Below are positions 1 through 5,297 of a stretch of DNA of 5,297 nucleotides, piece after piece (the first letter of the stretch is position 1; each line of letters starts with the position of its first letter). The stretch lies in the NCBI GenBank assembly GCA_003488655.1, contig DNKW01000089.1, positions 917 to 6,213 on the forward strand. Direction: 5' to 3'. This DNA comes from Candidatus Altimarinota bacterium. GTDB lineage: Bacteria; Patescibacteriota; Gracilibacteria; BD1-5; UBA2023. The notes beneath the pieces are model-generated. The model saw only the letters and a program-made list of their open reading frames with translations, did no database searches and was not told the origin of the DNA. The position numbers and the translations under genes are program-made.

Positions 1-1580
1 GCATTGATACAGTCTCGAAGTTCGATATCCGTATTTTTTTCGGCAATGGAGAAGGGTCCGGTGATCGGAGTGTCCGGAACCTGTTCGTACCCGTTGATTC
101 GTCCGAGTTCCTCGACCAAATCCTCTTTAATGGAGATATCTTTCGATGCTCTCCAGCTTGGAACTTTCACACTGAAAGTATCGCCTACGAATGAAACTTC
201 GAATCCGAGTCTTTGAAGAATTTCCTCCGTTCGCTCTTTTGAAATCCTGAGTCCGAGTTTTTTCTCCACGAAGGCGAGATCGATACTGATAGTGATATCT
301 CGAACCTTCGCTTGATCAAGGTACGAAAAAGAACCGAAATTCTTTCCTTCTTTTCCGAGGAATTTTAAGAGATCAAACACCCGTGGAAGAGCTCGGCTTG
401 CGAGTGTTGGGTCGAGTGATTTCTCGAAACGCATCGATGAATCGGTGCGAACCGCGAGCCGTTGTGAAGTGAGTCGGATTGAAACCGGGTCAAAACAAGC
501 GGATTCGAAATACACATGTTTGGTTGTTTCACTCACGGCTGAGCTCATCCCTCCGATGACTCCCGCAATGGCGAGCACTTTCTCGGAGTCGGCGATGACG
601 ATATCTTTGGAGGTGAGCGTATATTCTTTGGAATCAAGCGCGAGCAAGGTTTCCCCGGAGAGTGCCTGACGAACGATTATATTTCCCACCACCTTGTCCG
701 CATCGAAAGCGTGCATCGGCTGCCCGAGTTCGGTCATGACAGAGTTCGTGATATCCACGAGATCGTACTTTGGTGAAATCCCCGCTTTTCGGAGCATTTG
801 GTCGATTCCGAACGGAGAAGTTCCCGTTTGGATATTTTCCACGGAAATAAGCTCGTAAGAGAGAACATTCGGCGAATCGATTTTTACGAAAAGTTTTCTG
901 GAAATTTCTGGAAGTTTTCCAGCATACGGTTTAAACGGAAGCGAAAATATCGCCCCGAATTCTCGAGCATTTCCCTCGGCACTAAAAAGATCTGGACGGT
1001 TCGTGATGAACTTGTTGTCGATTTCGAAAACAGTGTCCTTCAAAGGAAAGGAATAACTCTCTGTTCCGTTTCCTGGAATACTGACTTCAAGAGTATAAAA
1101 TGAGCTGCCGAGTTTGGATTGCAGAAGTTCTTCGGAAAAGTGTTTCTCGAGTTGCATAATACCGGGAGCCCGTTCCTCCTGGAGTCCGAGTTCGTCTTCG
1201 CTGCAGATCATCCCTTCACTCACCTCTCCGCGGATCTTGGAGGATTTGATTTCAAAATCCCGCTGTGCTCCGAGTTTCGCACCAACGAGCGCAACCGCGA
1301 CGTATTTCGCCGTTCGGACGTTTTCCGCTCCGCAGACGATATTGCGAGCTCCGAGTGAACCACAATCGAGCTCAACGAGATTTAAGTGGTCGGAATCTGG
1401 GTGCGGTCGGGTGGACACAACTTTTGCGATCACGACTTTATCCTCGAGTCCCACCTCTTCGATTCCATCGATTTCGGCGGTATGAATCGAGTAAAGATGT
1501 CCGAGTTTTTTAGCTCCAAGTTCAGACAGAACTGGAGAAATATTGGTATATTGAGATATCCAAGAAAGAGGAATTTTCAT
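1..1580 (-). CDS. pheT: Phenylalanyl-tRNA synthetase beta subunit, 3' end outside the window
   Basis: This is the beta chain of the alpha2beta2 cytoplasmic enzyme that charges tRNAPhe with phenylalanine. The start is ATG at 1580, giving the family-typical opening MKIPLSWISQY. The frame stays open for 526 codons to the window edge; PheT is usually about 780-800 residues, so roughly two-thirds is seen. Landmarks in order are: the EMAP-like tRNA-binding fold with HPDSDHLNL at 60-68; NRPD at 194-197 entering the B3/B4 editing region; GQPMHAFD at 286-293; RTDSSMRFEK at 378-387; and the B5 domain ending near VPSWR (about 473), followed by EDLVEELGRINGY. The catalytic-like and anticodon-binding domains lie beyond position 1. 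All of about 37 glycines use GGN; none is TGA. No pheS lies upstream, although pheS commonly precedes pheT. There is no Shine-Dalgarno sequence before the ATG. The assignment is secure. Confidence 0.96.
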   Translation of the reverse strand, partial: MKIPLSWISQYTNISPVLSELGAKKLGHLYSIHTAEIDGIEEVGLEDKVVIAKVVSTRPHPDSDHLNLVELDCGSLGARNIVCGAENVRTAKYVAVALVGAKLGAQRDFEIKSSKIRGEVSEGMICSEDELGLQEERAPGIMQLEKHFSEELLQSKLGSSFYTLEVSIPGNGTESYSFPLKDTVFEIDNKFITNRPDLFSAEGNAREFGAIFSLPFKPYAGKLPEISRKLFVKIDSPNVLSYELISVENIQTGTSPFGIDQMLRKAGISPKYDLVDITNSVMTELGQPMHAFDADKVVGNIIVRQALSGETLLALDSKEYTLTSKDIVIADSEKVLAIAGVIGGMSSAVSETTKHVYFESACFDPVSIRLTSQRLAVRTDSSMRFEKSLDPTLASRALPRVFDLLKFLGKEGKNFGSFSYLDQAKVRDITISIDLAFVEKKLGLRISKERTEEILQRLGFEVSFVGDTFSVKVPSWRASKDISIKEDLVEELGRINGYEQVPDTPITGPFSIAEKNTDIELRDCIN

Positions 1581-1625
1581 AGCGAGAAATGAAGTTAATA
1601 TAACAGAAAACAGTATTTTGCGAGG

Positions 1626-1653
1626 ATTATACGAAAAGATTCTGTTTTTTCAA
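1626..1653 (-). promoter_or_regulatory. Predicted sigma70-type promoter of pheT
   Basis: On the minus strand, TTGAAA (1653-1648) is followed after 16 bases by a perfect TATAAT (1631-1626). A/T-rich sequence lies directly upstream of the -35 and could act as an UP element. The expected transcription start is near 1619, giving a leader of about 40 bases before the pheT ATG. The -35 box overlaps one copy of the 19-bp direct repeat. Both boxes are near consensus, but no experimental support is available. Confidence 0.62.
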
Positions 1654-1668
1654 AAAAGAATAGAAAAA
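1650..1668. repeat. 19-bp direct repeat, left copy
   Basis: The string TCAAAAAAGAATAGAAAAA occurs exactly here and again at 2027-2045, 377 bp apart, in the same orientation. The two copies bracket the small recoded gene. Read on the minus strand, this copy forms the A/T-rich upstream part and -35 edge of the pheT promoter. It is A-rich, so chance is not fully excluded, but the central GAATAG makes it more than a homopolymer match. Confidence 0.6.
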
Positions 1669-1726
1669 ACTGAATAAACTCCTCTTTTCAATTATATAAA
1701 ACCGAGCGCTCCAATTTCATAAAAAA

Positions 1727-1756
1727 TTGACTTTATTAAGAATATAATTATATATG
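1727..1756 (+). promoter_or_regulatory. Possible promoter of the small recoded gene
   Basis: TTGACT (1727-1732) is a good -35 candidate. After 18 bases comes TATATG (1751-1756), with ATATAT one base earlier as an alternative -10. The transcription start would fall near 1763, about 23 bases before the ATG at 1786. The whole area is very A/T-rich, so -10-like strings are common and the exact box is uncertain. Confidence 0.4.
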
Positions 1757-1776
1757 GTATATAAATATTTTTCAAT

Positions 1777-1780
1777 AGGA
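1777..1780 (+). promoter_or_regulatory. Ribosome binding site of the small recoded gene
   Basis: AGGA lies five bases upstream of the ATG at 1786. This is the only recognisable Shine-Dalgarno-like sequence before any start in the window, and it supports both this start codon and the reality of the short gene. Confidence 0.5.
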
Positions 1781-1785
1781 TAACT

Positions 1786-2010
1786 ATGAACGTAAGTGTG
1801 ATGTATAAAAAAGCTGATGTAGTCGTATTTGAATGAACTCCTCATTATATTATGGCTGTTTTATCATGATGGGAAGAAGAAGTAACATACAATATATGTA
1901 ACACGGAACTTCTATGACCGAAATTCTGAATTAAGCTCTGAGAAGATTGTCTAGTCCCTTCTCATGCCCTAGCAGAAACAATAAGAACAAGGGCTCGATG
2001 TTTTTTATAA
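1786..2010 (+). CDS. Small protein of unknown function, readable only with UGA as glycine
   Basis: With TGA read as Gly, this frame runs 74 codons from ATG (1786) to TAA (2008-2010). Under the standard code it would stop after 16 codons. TGA occurs at codons 17, 28, 44, 48 and 51, and these are the only glycines in the protein; there is no GGN codon. The sequence looks like a genuine compact soluble protein: alternating hydrophobic stretches such as ADVVVFEG and HYIMAVLSG, then NICNTELLGPKFGIKLGEDC and a basic C-terminus (TIRTRARCFL). The pattern suggests a small beta-rich fold, but I recognise no family. There is no signal peptide or membrane helix. Support comes from an AGGA ribosome binding site, a possible promoter and a terminator 28 bases after the stop. 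The gene is convergent with the aldehyde dehydrogenase and divergent from pheT. It lies between two copies of a 19-bp direct repeat, and its glycine codon choice is unlike its neighbours. Confidence 0.62.
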
Positions 2011-2026
2011 AATTTCAAAGTTGAGC

Positions 2027-2045
2027 TCAAAAAAGAATAGAAAAA
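2027..2045. repeat. 19-bp direct repeat, right copy
   Basis: This is the second exact copy of the string at 1650-1668. It runs from the 10-bp palindrome TTGAGCTCAA (2021-2030) into the 5' arm of the terminator. On the minus strand it is followed by TTGAGC (2030-2025) and, 15 bases on, TATAAA (2009-2004), so it has the same promoter-like layout as the pheT copy, though weaker. Confidence 0.6.
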
Positions 2046-2072
2046 TCCCCATCGACGATGGGGATTTTTCTA
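2038..2072. terminator. Bidirectional intrinsic terminator
   Basis: A perfect 16-bp stem (2038-2053 with 2057-2072) closes on a three-base loop. Its core is AAAAATCCCCATC paired with GATGGGGATTTTT, giving a G/C-rich stem with a T tract on both strands. It lies between the convergent ends of the small gene (stop at 2010) and the aldehyde dehydrogenase (stop at 2111), where it can terminate both transcripts. Confidence 0.88.
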
Positions 2073-2110
2073 AATAATACGCTCGTAAGATTCTTTTTGA
2101 ATATCAAAAA

Positions 2111-3475
2111 TTATCCTTCCACAATTACTTTCTCATTCATAAATGTCTTGATTCCATGTTCTCCGAGCTCCTTTCCATACCCGGCATCCTTGATACCACC
2201 ATAGGGAAGAAAAGCATAACTCGTGACGATTTTATTGATAGCAACATTTCCCGCTTCGATTCGAGCGGCAACATAATCGATCTGTGCTCGATCGTCTCCG
2301 AATATGGAACATCCGAGTCCGTAGCGCGAAGCATTGGCAAGCTCGATAAGTTCTTCAATATCGCGAGCTACGGCCACTGGTGCCACCGGCCCGAATACCT
2401 CTTCATCGAATGCGCGAACTCCCGGTTTCGCACCCGAGAGAACCGTCGGTGCGTAAAAGTATCCAGGACGATCCAGACGAACTCCTCCAGTGAGAAGTTT
2501 CGCTCCCGCACGGATAGAGTCCGCGACTTGAACGGTGATTTCTTCGAGCATATCTTCTTTCGCAACGGGACCAACTTTTGTCGTGAGTTCCATCGGATCT
2601 CCGACCACGAGTTCACTCATCCCTTTTGCGAACTTCTGGCAGAATTCGTCATAATACTTTTCGAGAATGATAAAACGTTTTGAGGAATTACACTTCTGTC
2701 CGCAATTGGACATCCGTCAGGAAATAGCCGATTTCACAATCTCATCCATACGATTATTATCGAGTACGAGAAATGGATCACTTCCTCCAAGCTCGAGAAC
2801 CGAAGGTTTGAGGTATTTTCCCGCAAGCGAACCAATCACTCGTCCGGCTTTATCACCTCCCGTGAGAGTAACTCCGACGATAGTCCTATTGGCAATAATC
2901 GATTCCGAGAGAGAAGACGGTATCAAAAGATTCGTATAGATTCCTTCTGGGAATCCCGCCTCAAGAAATGCAGATTCAAGAGCGATAGCTGCCTGTGGAA
3001 CATTGGAAGCATGTTTCACGAGAACCGTATTTCCGGCGATGATATTTGGGATAGTAGAACGAATAACCTGATTGAATGGGAAATTCCATGGAGTCACGCA
3101 GTAGAGTACTCCGAGTGGTTCATACACGATTCGCCCCTTTGCTCCACCTTCATCAAATGTCTTGGGAGATAAAAGTTTTTCGGCATTATCCCGGAAATAT
3201 TTGATGGTTCCAATCGACTTCGCGATATCCCCAGCAGCGTCACTGATGGGCATTCCCATTTCGAGGGTATCGAGTTTTGCGAGATCTCCTTTCTGTGCTT
3301 CGAGCACTTCTGCGAGAGCAGTGAAAAGACGTTGTTTCTCAACAAGAGGAGTATTTTTCCAAACTTTATAGGCTTTTGCTGCCGTTTCTATTTTTACAGC
3401 AAGTTCCGCTTCGCTAATGTGTGGCACTTCGAAGATAGTTTCTCCAGTAGTTGGATTGATAGATTTTGATCACAT
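2111..3475 (-). CDS. NAD(P)-dependent aldehyde dehydrogenase, succinate-semialdehyde dehydrogenase-like
   Basis: This 454-residue enzyme oxidises an aldehyde to the acid with NAD(P)+. Length, the LELGGSDPF motif and active-site spacing match the Sad/YneI-type succinate-semialdehyde dehydrogenase group; the substrate is inferred. Two in-frame TGA codons are read as Gly: codon 2 (3472-3470) and codon 253 (2716-2714). The start at 3475 is chosen because it adds SINPTTGE, the family's usual N-terminus, which a GTG start at 3427 would lose. Visible residues are PWNFPF with oxyanion Asn131, LTGG of the nucleotide fold, the general base Glu228, and the nucleophile Cys262 in GQKC. Gly253-Arg254 matches the conserved Gly-Arg preceding this motif. 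The C-terminal EVFGPVAPV and YGGIKDAGYGKELG motifs are intact. Of about 45 glycines only these two are TGA. It starts 19 bp after tpiA and lacks a Shine-Dalgarno sequence, so it is probably the second gene of that operon. A standard-code annotation would wrongly show fragments. Confidence 0.94.
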
Positions 3476-3494
3476 AAGAATGGTAAGTTAGGAG

Positions 3495-4223
3495 TTATTT
3501 AATTGTTTCATGTATAATCTTCATAAGCCTGTGCGGATCAAGAGCGGCGGATCCGATGAGAAAACCATTCACTTCCCGTTTACTTATGAGTTCATGAGCG
3601 GTTACTTCCGTCACACTTCCTCCATAGATAATTCGACTCTTCGCTTGTCCAAGGAGTTCCCGGATAAACATATGAATCTCCTCAGCATATTCCGGAGTTG
3701 CCGACTTTCCGGTTCCGATTGCCCAAACAGGTTCGTACGCGATATCGATTCCAGTAGTGTCGGCAATTCCCGAGAGTCCTTTCTCGAGCTGGACACGGAG
3801 AATATCCTTTGTGAGTCCCGCTTCTTTTTCGGTGAGATTCTCTCCGATACAGAGAACCGGACGAATGCCGTGAGCGAGTGCTGTATTCACTTTTTTATTC
3901 ACCAACTCATCGGTTTCCCCGAAAATGGTTCGGCGTTCAGAGTGTCCGAGTATCACATATTCACACTTAATATCCTGAAGCATAAGCGGAGAAGTTTCTC
4001 CAGTGTAGGCTCCAGATACTTCCGAGAACATATTCTGCGCTCCAAGATGCACGGAGGAGTTCTGGATAAGCTCTGATGCTCTGGAGAGACCTATGGTTGC
4101 GGGAGCAATCATAACATCTACTCCCGGTGTGTTCGGATACTCTCGAGTAAAAGTCCCGAAGTATTCCTGAAGTTCCGTATTGGTCTTGTTCATCTTAAAA
4201 TTGGCACCGATGAGGAGATTCAT
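3495..4223 (-). CDS. tpiA: Triosephosphate isomerase
   Basis: This cytoplasmic TIM-barrel enzyme interconverts dihydroxyacetone phosphate and glyceraldehyde 3-phosphate in glycolysis and gluconeogenesis. The 242-residue protein is of ordinary family length and complete. Catalytic residues are visible: Lys10 in ANFKMN (Phe replaces the usual Trp of NWKMN), His94 in GHSERR, and Glu164 in AYEPVWAIGTG, which leads into the mobile loop 6. The phosphate-binding motifs YGGSV (200-204) and NGFLIGSAAL (219-228) are present. All of about 22 glycines use GGN. The ATG at 4223 is well supported because the conserved N-terminus follows at once. A good promoter lies just upstream and there is no Shine-Dalgarno sequence. 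It is the first gene of a likely two-gene operon with the aldehyde dehydrogenase; no terminator separates them. The identification is secure. Confidence 0.98.
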   Translation of the reverse strand: MNLLIGANFKMNKTNTELQEYFGTFTREYPNTPGVDVMIAPATIGLSRASELIQNSSVHLGAQNMFSEVSGAYTGETSPLMLQDIKCEYVILGHSERRTIFGETDELVNKKVNTALAHGIRPVLCIGENLTEKEAGLTKDILRVQLEKGLSGIADTTGIDIAYEPVWAIGTGKSATPEYAEEIHMFIRELLGQAKSRIIYGGSVTEVTAHELISKREVNGFLIGSAALDPHRLMKIIHETIK

Positions 4224-4257
4224 AGAAAAATGATAGATAGAAAACTAAAGTCCCGAA

Positions 4258-4285
4258 AGTATATCGAAAAGCGAATGATTGTAAA
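4258..4285 (-). promoter_or_regulatory. Predicted promoter of the tpiA-aldehyde dehydrogenase operon
   Basis: On the minus strand, TTTACA (4285-4280) and TATACT (4263-4258) each match the consensus at five of six positions, with a 16-base spacer. The predicted start is near 4251, giving a leader of about 28 bases to the tpiA ATG. The position in a divergent intergenic region supports it. Confidence 0.58.
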
Positions 4286-4330
4286 ATCAAAAATCACAGA
4301 AAAAAATCGAATAAAAAAATTACTTCCGTC

Positions 4331-4357
4331 TTGCTTTTTCGGCTTTTTGTATACAAT
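4331..4357 (+). promoter_or_regulatory. Possible gatB promoter
   Basis: TTGCTT (4331-4336) and TACAAT (4352-4357) form a moderate pair with a short 15-base spacer. The -10 lies within the palindrome TTGTATACAA (4347-4356). A start near 4364 would leave only about 25 leader bases and would fall inside the hairpin described next. The spacing is suboptimal, so the call is tentative. Confidence 0.32.
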
Positions 4358-4389
4358 ACTCGGGTTACAAATAACCACGAGTATTTTTT
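4355..4389 (+). promoter_or_regulatory. Terminator-like hairpin with T tract directly before gatB
   Basis: Arms 4355-4367 and 4372-4385 pair over 13 bp, with one bulged A (4377) and the loop CAAA. T residues run on to 4389, and the gatB ATG follows at once. On the plus strand this has the form of an intrinsic terminator; on the minus strand no T tract follows. It could terminate read-through or antisense transcripts, or act as an attenuator if transcription starts further upstream. If transcription starts near 4364, only the upper 5-bp stem would be in the RNA. Confidence 0.5.
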
Positions 4390-5297
4390 ATGGAAAACCA
4401 ATACGAAATCGTCATGGGACTCGAAACCCATGTCCGAATAAAATCCGAAACCAAGATGTTCTGTGCCTGCCGCAATGCGGTGGAACTCGCCGACGAACCG
4501 AACCTCCATACCTGCCCGTACTGCATGGCATTCCCGGGAGCGCTTCCGGTACTCAACGAACGGGTCATCGATCTCGCAGTTCGAGCAGGGCAAGCGATGC
4601 GATGCACGGTCAACGAGACCTCCGTATTCGACCGAAAGTCCTACTTCTATCCGGACTCCCCTTCTGGCTTTCAGATTACCCAGCTCTATCACCCGATTGT
4701 TCAGCACGGGATTGTTCAGGCACTTGTAAGTAATACCACGAAATCAAAAGACTCTGAGATTGGATGAAATTCGCGTGAAAATCGAGCCTCGGAATGAGGC
4801 GTACACCGGGAAGGTACGATGAATGAGAATGCGGAGATTTGAACGTGAAGTTCGCCAATTCTCAAGTCTTTTAAAATAGAACGAATGCATATAGAGGCTG
4901 ACGCCGGAAAATTGATACACAGCGGAAATAAAACCCTTTGTGATTACAACCGTGCCGGAAGTCCGCTTATGGAGATCGTGACCGAACCGGATTTCCGTTC
5001 TAAGGAAGACGTCATCGGGTACCTCGAAGAGCTCCAGAAGCTTATGCGATGGTGCGGAGCGAGTGATGCCGACATGGAAAAAGGTCAGCTCCGATGCGAC
5101 GTGAATATCTCTATCCGGAAACCCGGAGAAACCATCCTCAACAATCGCGTGGAACTCAAGAATATCAACTCCTTCTCCGCCATCGGACGCGCGATCGATA
5201 ACGAATATAAACGGCAGATCAAGATCGTGGAAACCGGGGGGAAAGTTCCTCAGGAAACCCGCGGATGGGACGATGAAAAAGGAATAAGTTCTTCCCA
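4390..5297 (+). CDS. gatB: Asp/Glu-tRNA amidotransferase subunit B, 3' end outside the window, with an in-frame insertion
   Basis: GatB is the tRNA-binding and kinase subunit of GatCAB, which converts Glu-tRNAGln (and in many bacteria Asp-tRNAAsn) to the amidated form using ATP and ammonia from GatA. The first 302 codons are visible; the family is about 475-500 residues. Landmarks are GLETH at 10-14, the zinc-binding cysteines 25, 27, 42 and 45, FPGALPVLN (48-56), SVFDRKSYFYPD (78-89), MHIEADAGK (166-174), DYNRAGSPLMEIV (185-197), LRCDVNISIR (234-243) and ELKNINSF (255-262). TGA occurs at codons 126, 136, 151 and 153 and must be sense for the conserved second half to be translated. All four fall in an extra segment of about 41 residues (roughly 120-160) rich in Ser, Asn, Glu and Gly, where relatives have only a short turn before the MHIEADAGK-type motif. 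That segment is a long DNA palindrome. Outside it all of about 17 glycines are GGN. No Shine-Dalgarno sequence precedes the ATG. Family identity is certain; whether the insert is translated is not. Confidence 0.94.
4746..4872. repeat. Imperfect palindromic element inserted in frame in gatB
   Basis: Arms 4746-4783 and 4836-4872 pair at about 32 positions. The blocks are AAAAGACT, TGAGA, TTGG, GAA, a seven-pair block TTCGCGT including one G-T, and AAATC, separated by single bulges or two-base mismatches. Inside are two smaller hairpins: GCCTC/GAGGC (4786-4800, loop GGAAT) and GTAC/GTAC with an extra C-G pair (4801-4817). The element matches the extra segment of GatB and contains its four TGA codons. 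It keeps the reading frame and has no TAA or TAG. The protein flanks repeat Lys-Ser (codons 118-119 and 159-160). No clear target duplication or transposase is seen. It resembles in concept the in-frame palindromic elements known in Rickettsia, but no sequence relationship is claimed. Confidence 0.62.

Noticed and set aside
1704..1711. GAGCGCTC palindrome as an operator
   Set aside because: An 8-bp palindrome alone is weak evidence; there is no second site and no regulator in view.
2156..2683. Long plus-strand frames opposite the dehydrogenase, tpiA and pheT
   Set aside because: They are antisense shadows of clearly identified genes, with Ser/Arg-rich low-plausibility products.
2714..2716. 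TGA as selenocysteine or tryptophan
   Set aside because: Selenocysteine is not expected at this position or at so many sites in unrelated genes. Trp (code 4) does not fit the Gly-Arg conserved before the catalytic Cys motif.
2111..3475. Aldehyde dehydrogenase as a pseudogene broken by two stops
   Set aside because: The only interruptions are TGA codons, one at a conserved Gly. Frame, length and active-site residues are intact, and other genes in the window show the same TGA use.
4230..4733. A 167-codon plus-strand frame spanning the intergenic region and the start of gatB
   Set aside because: Its product has no recognisable family features and most of it is an out-of-frame shadow of gatB.
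4390..5297. gatB as a pseudogene or as two separate genes
   Set aside because: The frame continues without TAA or TAG, and the conserved second half follows in the same frame. The TGA codons are sense in this organism.
1..5297. tRNA, rRNA, CRISPR array, or insertion sequence with transposase
   Set aside because: No cloverleaf, no regularly spaced repeat and no transposase-like protein was seen on either strand.

Overview
The window comes from a bacterium that reads UGA as glycine (translation table 25), which points to the candidate phyla Gracilibacteria (BD1-5) or Absconditabacteria (SR1) of the Patescibacteria/CPR. The clearest evidence is a continuous aldehyde dehydrogenase (minus strand, 3475-2111) with two in-frame TGA codons. 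One is the second codon. The other sits where relatives have Gly in the conserved Gly-Arg a few residues before the catalytic Cys. A 74-codon gene and gatB also stay open only if TGA is sense. All visible genes that end in the window end at TAA. The sequence cannot separate the two phyla.

Layout, left to right: the 5' two-thirds of pheT (minus, runs off the left edge) with a good promoter; a short recoded gene of unknown function on the plus strand (1786-2010); a bidirectional terminator (2038-2072); an aldehyde dehydrogenase and tpiA, 19 bp apart and co-oriented on the minus strand, apparently one operon read from a promoter at 4258-4285; a divergent intergenic region (4224-4389); and gatB on the plus strand, running off the right edge.

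The recognisable genes are housekeeping: Phe-tRNA charging (PheT), transamidation of Glu-tRNAGln/Asp-tRNAAsn (GatB), triose phosphate interconversion (TpiA), and an NAD(P)-dependent dehydrogenase that may handle succinate semialdehyde or a similar short aldehyde. PheT and GatB both serve aminoacyl-tRNA supply, but they are in separate transcription units.

Two places deserve attention. First, gatB carries an extra in-frame segment of about 41 codons that coincides with a long imperfect palindrome (4746-4872) and contains all four TGA codons of the visible gene. It looks like a palindromic element inserted in frame. Second, the small gene, whose five glycines are all TGA, is bracketed by an exact 19-bp direct repeat (1650-1668 and 2027-2045), suggesting insertion or segmental duplication. 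The rest of the coding sequence almost never uses TGA for glycine, so these two segments are compositionally foreign to their surroundings.
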